Assembly: GCA_023205875.1 (NCBI GenBank)
Contig: CP060769.1
Location: 124,001-188,000 of the forward strand
Direction: 5' to 3'
Source of the DNA: Chloropicon primus
Lineage: Eukaryota > Chlorophyta > Chloropicophyceae > Chloropicales > Chloropicaceae
Length of the DNA: 64,000 bases
Below are positions 31,026-40,695 of the stretch, piece by piece; the first letter of the stretch is position 1, and each line of letters starts with the position of its first letter. Made by a program: the position numbers and the translations under genes. Below the pieces are notes generated by a model. That model ran no database searches and was not told the DNA's origin. It saw only the letters and a program-made list of their open reading frames with translations.

Positions 31026-32450
31026 ATGGAGAGCAAGGACAACAAGAAGGAGATGACGAAGAACGAATGGAGGGAGCCCATACTGAGGGCGGAGGTGAAC
31101 TCCTGGCTGAAGAAGCACGGACTTCGAGAGAGGTAAGTTTGGGTGGTCAGGCCTGGCACCCAGCAGTTGGCTCGGGTTTCACTGACACTTTCGCTTGTTG
31201 GTTGTGTGGTCTCTCTCTTGTTCAGGCCAAGGCAATTGAGTCAGGACCAGAAGAAAGATCTGAGGGAGATCTTCACGATGCTTGACGCCGATGGGAGCGG
31301 TGCCCTCGACTCTGACGAGATTATCCAAGCTTTCAAGCTCATCAACATGCCGACGAGCAAGTCAAAGATTGTGGCCCTCATGGGGGACGTCCTCCTGGGC
31401 GATGAGGAAGCCGAGCTTGACTACGACGGGTTCGAGCTGCTGATGACTCGGAGAATCAATGACACGACGGACGACTCGGGTCAAGACGACGTGGTCGTGA
31501 TGCCTTTTCACGAGATAGCCAACGCTTTCCGCAGGAAGAAGACCCTTGAGGCCTTCATGAAGGGTGGCCAAGAGAGGCAGCAGATCATCGACAGCGAGTA
31601 CTTCAAGCAAAGGAAGCACGCGGCGAAGAAGCGGTGGCGGATGCCGGGCCAGCGGAACCTGCTTGCAAGGATGTTCAGCAAAGACAAGAAGAGGGGCTTG
31701 GTCGTGGACTCGGACGATCCGAACAAGAGGGGGAATTTTGAGGACAAGCTCAACGAGCTGAAGCTGGAGGTGGAAGTCATGCAGGAGGAGGCGGAGGCAT
31801 CCTCCCGGGTTCTCGAGATCTTCACGGCCTCCTCGCACTTCCACTCCTCCGAGGGCGGAGGAAACTCCTTTGAGTCCCCGGGGGGCGGGTGGGAGCGAGT
31901 CCGGTCCAAGCTCAAGTCGAGCAGGAGGTCCGGGGGCAGTGACTCGAGGTCCTCGGTGTTCCTTTCGCCCGATCCAACTTTCAGGCCAAACACGTGCCCA
32001 AGCTACCTCGAGTCGAAGACCCTCCCGGTCACTACGAACTTGAAGACGGGCATGACGACGTCCAACGGACCGCCGTCCCCCGACTACCTTCCGCCGCTCA
32101 CTCCAGCGCCGAGGGCCTTGGAGCAGGAGTTCGAGGACGTCCACGAGATGGCGAGGCTGGACAGCGTGTTCGACAGCCTCAAGATGGAAGAGGTGGAGAA
32201 GATGAGGCCCCAAACGTCGGCGGCCGTGGATGCTTCTGAGATCAGGTACGCGGCGTACTGGAGGGCCTGCAACAAGGAATTCTTCGACCCGGACATTGTT
32301 CAAGCCAAGGCTCAGATTGTGTTGGCCAAGGTGAAGCCGCCCAAAGCGGAGGTGAACCCTTGGGCGGTCGGCGAACGAATAGCAGACCTCAGGAGCAGAT
32401 CCGCGCAGGGCAAGAGGAAGGGTTTGCGTAATTCGTACACAACAACGTAA
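31026..32450 (+). CDS. EF-hand protein of unknown role
   Basis: Exons 31026-31132 and 31226-32450, with an intron of 93 bp (GTAAGT ... GTTCAG) in phase 2, giving 443 aa. A canonical EF-hand lies at about residues 50-65 (DADGSGALDSDE: all calcium ligands present). A second, degenerate hand follows (GDEEAELDYDGFELL). After that the protein is basic (KRKHAAKKRWRMPGQRNLL) and then Ser/Pro-rich and probably disordered, with a conserved-looking helical end. It would sense Ca2+ with one site. There is no membrane segment or kinase domain. Similar layouts occur in ciliary calcium-binding proteins, but I cannot assign it. It is convergent with the Psb27-like gene, 80 bp apart. Confidence 0.8.
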
Positions 32451-32530
32451 CACAGCAACTCTCGTCGTGTAAAAAAAAAAAAATTTATAGTCTCCTCAAC
32501 CAACCGAAAAGCTTCTTCTAGCTTCCTATC

Positions 32531-33196
32531 TCACTTCCCCTTGGTCAGGAATCCTGCGGCAGTGTCCATGTCGGCCCTGGCCTTGTTCTTCATCGGGTCG
32601 GGCACGGGAGCAAAGCCGTTCTGCGCGAAATAGCCGAGGAGACTGTCGACAACGACGTAGAGCCTCTGTGCCGATTCCATCCTCGCGCTTCCACCCGGGG
32701 CGTACTTTGCCGTCCAAGCCTTGGCGTTCGTCTGCACGTCAGTCGTGGCGCCCCGCCTCGCCTTGTCGAAGACGTCCATGTCCAGCAGAGCATTGATGTC
32801 GCTGATGAGCTCCTTGCTGCTCTCAAAGTACGCCTGGTCAATCTTGGAGGCAGCCTGTCCGGTCTGCGCCTTGTAGCTTCCGTTTCCCGTCTTGCTCAAG
32901 ACGTCCTGCTTCAGCTTCCCCTCATCCTTGGCGAACTGCGCGGCCCTGCACTCGTCGCCCTCCTCGCCGAGCTCGCACACACCAGCGCCCACCTCGCCGT
33001 TCCAACTCCGCTTCCCCTTGAACTGCCCTGCAGAGGCCACGGGAGGAAACGCCGTCAAGAGCGCCGCGCCAACGAGGCCCAGAGCCTGCCTCCTCGACGC
33101 AAGCACCGATGCCACCGTCCTCTTGGTCTGAACCTTCCCATCACTCGGCCCCGGAGGCGCCGCGCTGGCCCTCGTCACCCATCGCGTCGCTGCCAT
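32531..33196 (-). CDS. Psb27-like thylakoid lumen protein with Tat-type signal
   Basis: Product of 221 aa. The first 35 residues are basic and Ser/Thr/Ala-rich (a plastid transit peptide). They are followed by a twin-arginine hydrophobic signal (ASRRQALGLVGAALLTAF) ending in VASA, which predicts export to the thylakoid lumen by the Tat route. The C-terminal half has a four-helix pattern like Psb27, the photosystem II assembly and repair factor. Matching points are KAWTAKY (SWVAKY in land-plant Psb27), an RLYVVVDSLLGYF helix, the PVPDPMKNKAR loop and DMDTAAGFLTKG at the end. An N-terminal insert with two Cys (GVCELGEEGDEC) is unlike ordinary Psb27. The lumen call is firm; the Psb27 relation rests on C-terminal similarity only. 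Confidence 0.7.
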   Translation of the reverse strand: MAATRWVTRASAAPPGPSDGKVQTKRTVASVLASRRQALGLVGAALLTAFPPVASAGQFKGKRSWNGEVGAGVCELGEEGDECRAAQFAKDEGKLKQDVLSKTGNGSYKAQTGQAASKIDQAYFESSKELISDINALLDMDVFDKARRGATTDVQTNAKAWTAKYAPGGSARMESAQRLYVVVDSLLGYFAQNGFAPVPDPMKNKARADMDTAAGFLTKGK

Positions 33197-33630
33197 CCTC
33201 GCCGTCAACTCCTCTCTTCCTCTGTGAGCCACAAAAAACACGAAGATCAGATCTTCATCGAGGGAGATCTCAGCTGGATGAGGATGAGGATGAGGGGGGG
33301 GGTCCTGGTGAGAGAGATCGCCGATTCTTTCTTTCTGGTGTCTAATGTATTCTTCCGAGCCGCTTGAACTGAGTTCACTCCTCTTGAACGAGTTCACTCC
33401 TCTTTGTATTGCCGTGGTTGCTCTCTCTCTCTCTTTCTCCCTCTCTCTGAGGAAGACTTGACTTGACTTGACTTGATGATGATGATGATGCGCGCGATCG
33501 ATCGCATCGCATCGGGATTCCTCGGAAGCAGAAGAAGAGCGTTCTCATCGCGATGGCTGATCGGTTGGTTCGGGTAGTTTTCTTTACATTTTGCGTGACG
33601 CAGGCGCGCGCCTTAGGACGTCGTCAACAA
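33197..33630. other. Intergenic region with small microsatellites
   Basis: This lies between the Psb27-like start and the ARM-BTB stop, both minus-strand genes. It has a CT run (about 33421-33437), an ACTTG run (about 33454-33474), a GAT run (about 33475-33490) and GATCGATCGCATCGCATCG. I see no gene. Confidence 0.5.
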
Positions 33631-36600
33631 TCACTTGAAGGTGAGCGAGTCCTCAAAGGTGGGAAACATTTTCGAGAGCATCTCCGTCACAGTTTTCAGG
33701 CCCAGGACTTGAACCAGTCTGGAGTACTCGCATATGGTGTACCACACGGCGGCCTTCTGGAGGTGGCAAGTGTTGCATTTCACCGCGAGGTCGAAGATCA
33801 TCCCCACGCTCTGGGCATCGATCGTGGAGATGAGAAAAGTCTCGCAGGCGTGCTTGAGCCCCTCGAGCTTGAGCCTCTCCGCCTGCTCAAGGAGCTCGGG
33901 GGCATTGTCCTCCTCGGTGACGTGAACCTGCCCCGAGTAAATGAAGGACAGGACCTTCATCCACGTGGCGCACTCCACGCCCTCTACCGGAATCTCGTCC
34001 CTGTCAATCTCCAGAATCTCCACGGCCTTCTTCGAGGCGGCAAGGATCGCGATCCTGTGGCCACTGATTCTCTTGCCCTCCACCAAGAAGGTGACGTCCG
34101 AGAACTTATTGCAGTCCAGGTAGTTCTCTCCCAAGAAGGTGCCCTGCTTCGCTTGGTAAGTGCCCGGCTTCACACCGTTCTCCAGCGTCGGGAGCTTGGA
34201 AAAGGCGGAAGACCTCTTGCCGAGGGTGTGGATGGCGTCCATGCTCTCCTTCTGGCAGTTTTTGCAGTCGCTCTTGAGGGCGTAAAGGAAAAGGACGTCC
34301 ATCCCGCGGTTCTCCATGAAGATGTTGTGCAAAGCATTCTGGGGCGCAAGGTGGGCCAAGCCAGTCGCGATGTAGTATCTCGTCCCCAAGTCTGCCGCCT
34401 CCGAGGACAGAAGGTACTTGAGGTGGACCAGGACGTGGCTCTGAGCGATCTTCTCCTCCAACTTCCTCAGGGTGTTCCTGACGCAGTCTTTGGAGGCCTG
34501 CACGTGGAACTTGCCGTTCAAAAGAAGCGAGACACAGCCAGACTTCAAAAAGTGTGGAACGTTGTCATCGTTATCCGACAGACCATACAAGGCAAAGGCG
34601 GCGTTGTGCTGGGAGTTCAAGTAGGTGCTGCTGAGCAGCTGCACAAGTGGCTGCAGACCGCCCGCCTGGACGATTCCAGCCTGGTTGTCTACGTTCTGGG
34701 CAAGCCTGCCGATGGCAAAGGCTGCCATCTCGCTCACCTGGACGCTGCCTTCCGAAAGCATCGAGATCAGCGGGCCCAAGGCCCCCCTCTGCACGATTTT
34801 ACTCTTGTAGTCAGGATCCTGAACGTTCGCAAACTGGCCCAGGAGCAGGGCGGCCTCCCTCCTGCTCTCCATGTCGCTCGAGGACAGCAAGTTTATCAAT
34901 GGCTGCAATGCCCCACAGTTCAGCACAAGCTTCTTGATGTGAGCTGAGCTGTGCACCAAGCTCGACATGACGGCCACCGCCTCGTAGTGGATGCTGGGGT
35001 CGCTGGAACGAAGCATGCACACCAAGGAGCCCAAGGCACCGCACTCCACAATCTGGTTCTTGTTGTCCTCGTTCCGGAATGCGATGGCTTTCAGGGTGCT
35101 AGCCGCAGCAGTCTGGACAGAGGATTCCCTCGCCTTGAGCAGTAGCACCAAAGCCGGGATCCCGCCTTCCTCCCTCACCAGGTTCTTGGTCCTCACGTCC
35201 TCGTGAGCCAGGTTTGCCAAGGCTCCGGCAGCCCTCCTTGCGATTGTGTACATCGGGGTCCTCCCTTTCGACTGAAGGTTTGTTGGAGCTTTCTTGTCCT
35301 CTTGGGCCCCTGTCCTCGCCTGGACAGCAGGCTGGCTTCCAGTCTGCGGGTGCGCGTTGTGGGTGTGGCTCGTGTTGGGGTGAGGAGGGCGAAAGTCTCC
35401 TTTCTGAAGGCTGAATTGATCCTGAATGCTCTCCGACATGTACCCCTGGCCCTTCTGGCTCTGAACACACAAGGCGGAGTAGCACCTGAGCACGTTGACC
35501 AGTGCGCCAACCCCACCCTGCTCAATCACATGCCTCCTGTGCTGCCCATTCATTGCCACAAATCCCATGATGAGGCAAGTGTTCTTCAAAATCTTCTCGG
35601 CCGACTTGTGGATGCTCATGCTGGTGCTCTTCTTGTGCTTGGCGTTCATGGCCTTCTGAGCCCGCGACACGGAGACGTTCTTCGAATTTACGCACCTCCT
35701 AATGATTTCTATCAGAATCCTGACTCCACCGGACTCGACGATGCTCCCAATGCTCTCCTCGATCTTCACCATGCTCGCAAGGGCGTGCACAGCCTTCTTC
35801 GCCTTCCTCGTGAAGTAAAACACGGTGTTCTGGTTCCTCTCCCACTCCGGTGTCCTCGGGGCCCCACCCTGGCGATCTCTCGTCCTTCGGTTCTGTTGGT
35901 TCCAGATCGAGAGCTCCTTCTCTTTTTCTTCCCTTTGCTTCTTCTGAGCAGTGTTCTGGTTGAAGAGCTCCTGCTCCAAAACACCCATGAACTTTGGCAC
36001 CAGAGACATTCCATTGCATTGCAGCAAGGTCTTCATCTCGGCCTTCGACCTGACAGGCTCCTGGCCTCCTTCCGTTCCCCGAGCAGCGGAGTCGCCGTCC
36101 CTTTCAGCTGCATTCCCCCTTTTCCCGGCACAGTCCTTCTCTTCCACTTTGGGGGACTTTCCCGTGCCCGCGTCGGTGCTCACGGCCTTGCCAGATTTCC
36201 CTGGAGCGGCGTCGCCGTCCTCGGCCTCGTCATCGTATTCCCTGGACCTCTTCCTGCCCTGCAGGGCGTCGTTCAATAAGGCGTGAAGGGACGGCATCAC
36301 CTTGTGGAGCTGGTCAATCAGCTCAGGACTGTTCTTGAGACTCGACCTGTCCTTCAGCACATCGAGGAGGTCCTCCATGCAGTTGTCCAAGCTCTTCGCA
36401 GGATCCTGCGCCTGGGCCGCCGGCGTTTTTGCTGCGCCGCCTCTCGCGTTGGCGCCTGGGCTGCCGTGGTGTATGAGGCACGCTCCCCCCGCGTGGCGGT
36501 CGCCCGAGCCGCTCCCCCCAGCACCGTTGCTGGTGCTCGCCTCTCCACCACCCGCCGAGCCCCTCTTCTTCCCAAAAAGCATGTGAAACCGGGTCTTCTC

Positions 36601-36867
36601 CTTCGCCTTGAGGATCTCCTCGGCCTCGTGGTCCTCGTGGTCCAGGTATTCGTCCTCGAGCTCGTCCTCGTCGTCGTCCCACAGAACGTACAGCAAGGCC
36701 TCCTCCTCTTCGGTTGTCCTGCCCACACCAGGTTTCGAGGAAGGCCTCACCCTCTCCTCGCCCCCCTCCTCCTCCACCCCCCTCCCGCTTCCCCCTTCCT
36801 CCTCCATCCCTTCCCTTCGCTCTCCTTCTCCAACACCAGAGAGAGAGAGAGAGAGAGACCCCTCCAC
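33631..36867 (-). CDS. Armadillo-repeat BTB/POZ protein (ARIA/ABAP1-like)
   Basis: Single long exon of 1078 aa. A disordered acidic N terminus (about 1-330) includes Glu runs and a Gly/Ser/Ala-rich segment. Armadillo repeats span about 345-860, with typical units such as GGVRILIEIIRR, GGIPALVLLLKA, CGALGSLVCMLRSSD and GGLQPLVQLLSS. They are interrupted by an insert of about 70 residues rich in His, Gln and Asn. A BTB/POZ domain follows at about 920-1010 (FSDVTFLVEGKRISGHRIAILAA ... VLSFIYSGQVHV). Plant relatives ARIA and ABAP1 act with transcription factors or as cullin-3 substrate adaptors. The N-terminal Met sits in a CT run (MEGSLSLSLSG); the Met 20 residues later (36807) may be the true start. 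Confidence 0.9.
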   Translation of the reverse strand: MEGSLSLSLSGVGEGERREGMEEEGGSGRGVEEEGGEERVRPSSKPGVGRTTEEEEALLYVLWDDDEDELEDEYLDHEDHEAEEILKAKEKTRFHMLFGKKRGSAGGGEASTSNGAGGSGSGDRHAGGACLIHHGSPGANARGGAAKTPAAQAQDPAKSLDNCMEDLLDVLKDRSSLKNSPELIDQLHKVMPSLHALLNDALQGRKRSREYDDEAEDGDAAPGKSGKAVSTDAGTGKSPKVEEKDCAGKRGNAAERDGDSAARGTEGGQEPVRSKAEMKTLLQCNGMSLVPKFMGVLEQELFNQNTAQKKQREEKEKELSIWNQQNRRTRDRQGGAPRTPEWERNQNTVFYFTRKAKKAVHALASMVKIEESIGSIVESGGVRILIEIIRRCVNSKNVSVSRAQKAMNAKHKKSTSMSIHKSAEKILKNTCLIMGFVAMNGQHRRHVIEQGGVGALVNVLRCYSALCVQSQKGQGYMSESIQDQFSLQKGDFRPPHPNTSHTHNAHPQTGSQPAVQARTGAQEDKKAPTNLQSKGRTPMYTIARRAAGALANLAHEDVRTKNLVREEGGIPALVLLLKARESSVQTAAASTLKAIAFRNEDNKNQIVECGALGSLVCMLRSSDPSIHYEAVAVMSSLVHSSAHIKKLVLNCGALQPLINLLSSSDMESRREAALLLGQFANVQDPDYKSKIVQRGALGPLISMLSEGSVQVSEMAAFAIGRLAQNVDNQAGIVQAGGLQPLVQLLSSTYLNSQHNAAFALYGLSDNDDNVPHFLKSGCVSLLLNGKFHVQASKDCVRNTLRKLEEKIAQSHVLVHLKYLLSSEAADLGTRYYIATGLAHLAPQNALHNIFMENRGMDVLFLYALKSDCKNCQKESMDAIHTLGKRSSAFSKLPTLENGVKPGTYQAKQGTFLGENYLDCNKFSDVTFLVEGKRISGHRIAILAASKKAVEILEIDRDEIPVEGVECATWMKVLSFIYSGQVHVTEEDNAPELLEQAERLKLEGLKHACETFLISTIDAQSVGMIFDLAVKCNTCHLQKAAVWYTICEYSRLVQVLGLKTVTEMLSKMFPTFEDSLTFK

Positions 36868-37766
36868 CTCTTACCCTCCTCGCTCGCTGCCTCCACCTCT
36901 TCGCCAGCAGCCAACGCAAAGCCTTATCAGTCTCTCGCGTCCTCAATACTCGGCCATTTCTTTCAAGCGACGGCTCTTTCGAAAGATCTCCGAGCGAGGC
37001 TTCCAAAACCAAAACCTCCTTGGGACTCAAACCTCGTTCCCGGAGCCTGCGCTCTCCTCTCTCCCACCCTCTCACTCACCTCTTCGCCAGCAGCCAACAC
37101 AAAGCCTTATCAGTCTCTCGCGTCCTCAATACTCGGCCATTTCTTTCAAGCGACGGCTCTTTCGAAAGATCTCCAAGCGAGTCTTCCAAAACGAAAACCT
37201 TCTTGGGACTCAAACCTCGTTCCCGGAGCCTGCGCTCTCCTCTCTCCCACCCTGTCCCTCCCCTGTCGCGACTGGTTCTCCAAACGTCTGCTGCCTGATT
37301 TTCAAATTCAGCTTCGCTTCTAATTCACATTTGAAGTTCATGGATCCCAAGATTCAGATCATCAAATCAAGGTGTCGGCGAGGGGCCAAGGTGATCGAGG
37401 TGAGTGAGTGATGGACGACATCCACGTCCACGGCTGAGGAAAGGCGACGACGAGGAGGGCCACACGGATCCATAATCTCTCGATCTCTCATCATTGGAGG
37501 TTTTCATCCTCGGGTCGAAAAGTTATTGAGACCTCGTGTTGTGTTTTGTGTGGGTTTGGACTCTCTCTCTCTGTCTCTCTCTCTCCTTGACGTCCAAGGG
37601 GTGAGTGGGTGAGAGCCTACGCAGGACGAGGAGGAGGACGGCAGGGAGGGTGATCATCACGAGGGTTGATCCTTCTTCGTGTGTCTTGATCTTTTGTCTC
37701 GCCGTTTGATTTGATTTGATCCGTCGGTTGATGGTATGACCAAGTGAGGGTTGTGGTGACATCAAC
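36868..37766. other. Divergent intergenic region with 183-bp tandem duplication
   Basis: This lies between ARM-BTB (-) and the MFS symporter (+). A tandem duplication with a period of 183 bp covers about 36899-37255. The rest (about 37256-37766) has a CT run near 37561-37585 and no visible gene. Confidence 0.6.
36899..37255. repeat. Tandem duplication, 183-bp period, about 1.95 copies
   Basis: CAGCAGCCAAC begins at 36905 and 37088. The two copies are nearly identical, including CTTTCGAAAGATCTCC and GGGACTCAAACCTCG. Each carries a CGAAAGATC site (36980, 37163). Confidence 0.9.
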
Positions 37767-39353
37767 ATGGACAAGTTAACGAGCATCCCCCTCGCCACCG
37801 AGGACGAGGGGAGCAACATGGAGAGCGGCGCGGCGGTGGCACACGTGGAGGTGGAGATGACGGAGACGGACGTGGATTCGAGGGACAAGGAGAAGCTTCA
37901 CTTGTTGAACGGCCACAAGGCGAGCGCCTCGGTGAAATACGACTCTTCGTCGAACGGAGAGAGTGACAGCGAGAGCGACGGGGAGGGACAGGTCAAGGTG
38001 GTGAAGAACAACATGAAGATCTTGATCATATCGGCAGTTCTGGGGAACATCCTTGAGTGGTACGACTTCGGCGTCTTTGCCTCCTTCAGTACCGAGCTCA
38101 GCAAAGCATTTTTCACGGGTGGACGTCTCGAGGAGATGCTCAAGGTGTATGGCGTCTTCGCCTCCGCGTTCTTTGCGAGGCCGCTGGGTGGATTCCTCCT
38201 CGGGCTGATCGGGGACAAGTTCGCAAGGACGCTGTCCCTGCAGATCAGTGTGGTGGCCATGGGAATGAGCGCGCTGTTCATTTCCGTGTTGCCGACCAAC
38301 ACGGTGGGCTCGTACAAGATAGGCCCGGTGGCGACCTTTCTTCTGGTGGGCGCTAGAATCGTTCAAGGCCTCTCGACGGGTGGTGAGATGGTGGGAACGA
38401 TGCTGTACATGGTGGAGAACGTCCCGGAAACCGCAAAGTGCTTCGTTTCTGCGATTCCTTTGGCGTCCGCCATCGCGGGGACTGGCACCGGCTACCTCGT
38501 CTCGGCCATCATCACGGCCGTGATGAGCGAGGAGAACCGTGTCCTGTACGGTTGGAGGATCGCCTTCTTCCTCGGGGTGCCCGCCGGTGCGGTCGGGTTC
38601 CTCTTCAGGACGTGCCTGTCCGAATCCCATTCCTTCTCAGAGGCCAGCAAGAAGTTTGCCAAGAAGCACGGCAACCAGCATCCATTCTTTTACGCGGTGA
38701 AACACTGCACGGCACCGCTCGTCACGATACTGTTCCTTTGCATGCTCGTCTGCGGGTACTACAGCGGCACAACGTGGTACAACGAGGCCTGGCTCGAAGA
38801 GTTTTACACCGAGTTGATCGGAGAGGACAAGAAATTGGACAAGCTCGAGGGGAGGACGATCAACACGATCCTCCTCTTCGGGGGCCTTTCCCTGGGAACT
38901 CTCGGCGCGGCCTACTTCGTCGACAGGCACCCGAAAATTCCTTTGCACAGCTACCTGGTGTTCTCGAGTACCTCGCTGATCTTCCTTTCTCCGCTTGCGC
39001 TTTGGTTGATGGCGAGGGGAAAGGACGACATCATGCTTGTTGTGCTCGGCCAGGCCGTGAGCATCTCCGTGTTCACCTTCACCGTGGGAATCCTCGCGTT
39101 GTGGCTGACGACAGAGTTTCCGCCCACCTTGCAGTACACGTCCATCGCGCTGAGTTATAACGTCGCCCAGTGCATCTTTGGCGGTACGATGCCGTACATC
39201 TCGACCCAGATCTCGACCAAGGCAGACAACGTGCTGGCGCCCTCGTATTACGTGTCCGCCCTCGCGTTCATGGGCGCGGTCGCCATGCTCGCGACGAGGA
39301 TGAAGTCAGTGAGAGAGATGCACGGCAGGCTGCACCACATCATGAACAGCTGA
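37767..39353 (+). CDS. MFS metabolite:proton symporter (MHS/ProP-KgtP type)
   Basis: Single exon of 528 aa. An acidic cytoplasmic start of about 75 residues is followed by 12 predicted helices. The family signature GNILEWYDFGVFASFSTEL lies in helix 1. The loop motif between helices 2 and 3 reads GLIGDKFART in place of the usual GxxxDRxGRR. GARIVQGLSTGGEMVG in helix 4 is also typical of this family. The MHS family is mostly bacterial and takes up osmolytes or organic acids (proline/betaine, citrate, 2-oxoglutarate, shikimate) with protons. The helix 7-8 loop is enlarged (EEFYTELIGEDKKLDKLEG). Substrate cannot be told. The base composition and codon use look like those of its neighbours, so any transfer from bacteria is old. 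It is convergent with the CBL gene (101-bp gap). Confidence 0.88.
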   Translation: MDKLTSIPLATEDEGSNMESGAAVAHVEVEMTETDVDSRDKEKLHLLNGHKASASVKYDSSSNGESDSESDGEGQVKVVKNNMKILIISAVLGNILEWYDFGVFASFSTELSKAFFTGGRLEEMLKVYGVFASAFFARPLGGFLLGLIGDKFARTLSLQISVVAMGMSALFISVLPTNTVGSYKIGPVATFLLVGARIVQGLSTGGEMVGTMLYMVENVPETAKCFVSAIPLASAIAGTGTGYLVSAIITAVMSEENRVLYGWRIAFFLGVPAGAVGFLFRTCLSESHSFSEASKKFAKKHGNQHPFFYAVKHCTAPLVTILFLCMLVCGYYSGTTWYNEAWLEEFYTELIGEDKKLDKLEGRTINTILLFGGLSLGTLGAAYFVDRHPKIPLHSYLVFSSTSLIFLSPLALWLMARGKDDIMLVVLGQAVSISVFTFTVGILALWLTTEFPPTLQYTSIALSYNVAQCIFGGTMPYISTQISTKADNVLAPSYYVSALAFMGAVAMLATRMKSVREMHGRLHHIMNS

Positions 39354-39454
39354 TCGCGACGGATCGACACCGTCTCGTGGGGTATTTTTACTTTTTATCA
39401 ATAAACTATGTATAATTGTATATCCAAGAAAGAGCGTCGACACGTCTGACTCTC

Positions 39455-40036
39455 TCACAAGCCAAAGTAATCCGCAAGAGCGAAGTCGCTCAGCAGGGGT
39501 TTGAACTCCTCCGGAGAGAGCTTCCCGTCCTCGTCCTTGTCGTACGCCTCGATGGTCTTTTTGGCGACCTGGTGGATCTGCTTGGAGGATTGCCTCTCTC
39601 CCTTGCCGAGCCGCCTCATCCAAAAGTACAAGTCCCCCTCGGAGATGAAGCCATCCCCGTCCACGTCGTACGCCATGAACGCAAGGTCGTGCTTGTCGTC
39701 CATGTCCTTCGAATCAAGCCGCTTCAAGCAAGCCTTGTAGTCGTCCAGGCCGATCTTCCCCTCCTCCTCCACCTCACTGAACAGCTCAAAGAGGCGGCCG
39801 GAGAAAGGGTTGCTCTTGAACTCCTGCCTCGAAGCGACGAGGTCCGTGATGTCCACAGACCTGGGACCACCGTCTTTGACGAGGCCGAGGAAGGCTCGCT
39901 CGTGGTCCCCCCTGGCCACTGCTTGCATGGCTTGCGTCTGTTTCGAGCCCCTTTCCACCTTCCCTTTCCCTCCTCCCTTTCTGCCTGGTTCTCCTCCACC
40001 AAAGGACTCGCCCCCGAAGCAGCCTCCAACGCCCAT
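39455..40036 (-). CDS. Calcineurin B-like EF-hand protein, predicted N-myristoylated
   Basis: Product of 193 aa. The start MGVGGCFGG fits an N-myristoylation signal with a nearby Cys for palmitoylation, predicting membrane attachment. Two good EF-hands are visible in the C-terminal half: DVDGDGFISEGD (about 118-129; Asp at position 12 instead of Glu, which weakens or alters Ca2+ binding) and DKDEDGKLSPEE (about 163-174). The N-terminal pair is degenerate. The arrangement fits calcineurin B, CHP or plant CBL proteins, which activate a phosphatase, an exchanger or a CIPK kinase. No kinase partner is in the window. Confidence 0.85.
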   Translation of the reverse strand: MGVGGCFGGESFGGGEPGRKGGGKGKVERGSKQTQAMQAVARGDHERAFLGLVKDGGPRSVDITDLVASRQEFKSNPFSGRLFELFSEVEEEGKIGLDDYKACLKRLDSKDMDDKHDLAFMAYDVDGDGFISEGDLYFWMRRLGKGERQSSKQIHQVAKKTIEAYDKDEDGKLSPEEFKPLLSDFALADYFGL

Positions 40037-40695
40037 CGGACAGTAGTTTCTCCGATGAAGCCTAGCCTAGCCTTGGAAAGCGATGCGCCTTGGGATTCTT
40101 CTCCTCAGAGACAAGGGATCGCATCCAAAACTCGTCAAAGCAAAACACCTTGCGCAGGGGCGTTAGGACTCGTCAACAAGTCCATCCTTCCATCCATGCC
40201 ACAGGACAAAGCTTGTGGATAACAGGAGGACATCTTCGGTTTCATCCTCAAAACTGAACCAATTCTTTCGAGGGAGAACTCTTTGGAAAGCCAAGAGACA
40301 CGATCTGTCGCATTGACGGCTCTTATTTCACCTCACCTCTCCACTGCGTCCGTGATCCTCGTCCAAACTAATCACCTTGGTCTCTCGCCTTGGATTCTCT
40401 CCAGAGAGAGAAGGAAATTGAGGAGGCGTTTCACATTAAAACGAAACGGGCGGCGTCGACGACGGCGAAGGTGAGTTGTCTTGAGGACGCGCCATGGCGG
40501 ATGGCAGGGAGGGTCAGGATGACGCGTTGATTGGCGCATGGTAGATGAAACAATCGTCTCCTCCGCTTTCGTTTGACCCCTCTCTCGAAAAAAGTGGACG
40601 ACTGGCGAGGATGTTTGAGCCACTGAAACTGTAAAAAACTCGTTCCTTTTGGGGTTTGGCTCAGCAGAGAGCGAGAGCGAGAGCGAGGAAACGAA
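40037..40695. other. Divergent intergenic region, CBL / 77-aa protein
   Basis: No supported gene. A 36-bp dispersed element lies at 40256-40291. A GAGAGC run directly precedes the next start codon (about 40663-40685). Confidence 0.5.
40256..40291 (+). repeat. 36-bp dispersed intergenic element, copy 2
   Basis: Matches the reverse complement of 30698-30733 at about 31 of 36 bases. See that entry for the shared blocks. Confidence 0.55.
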
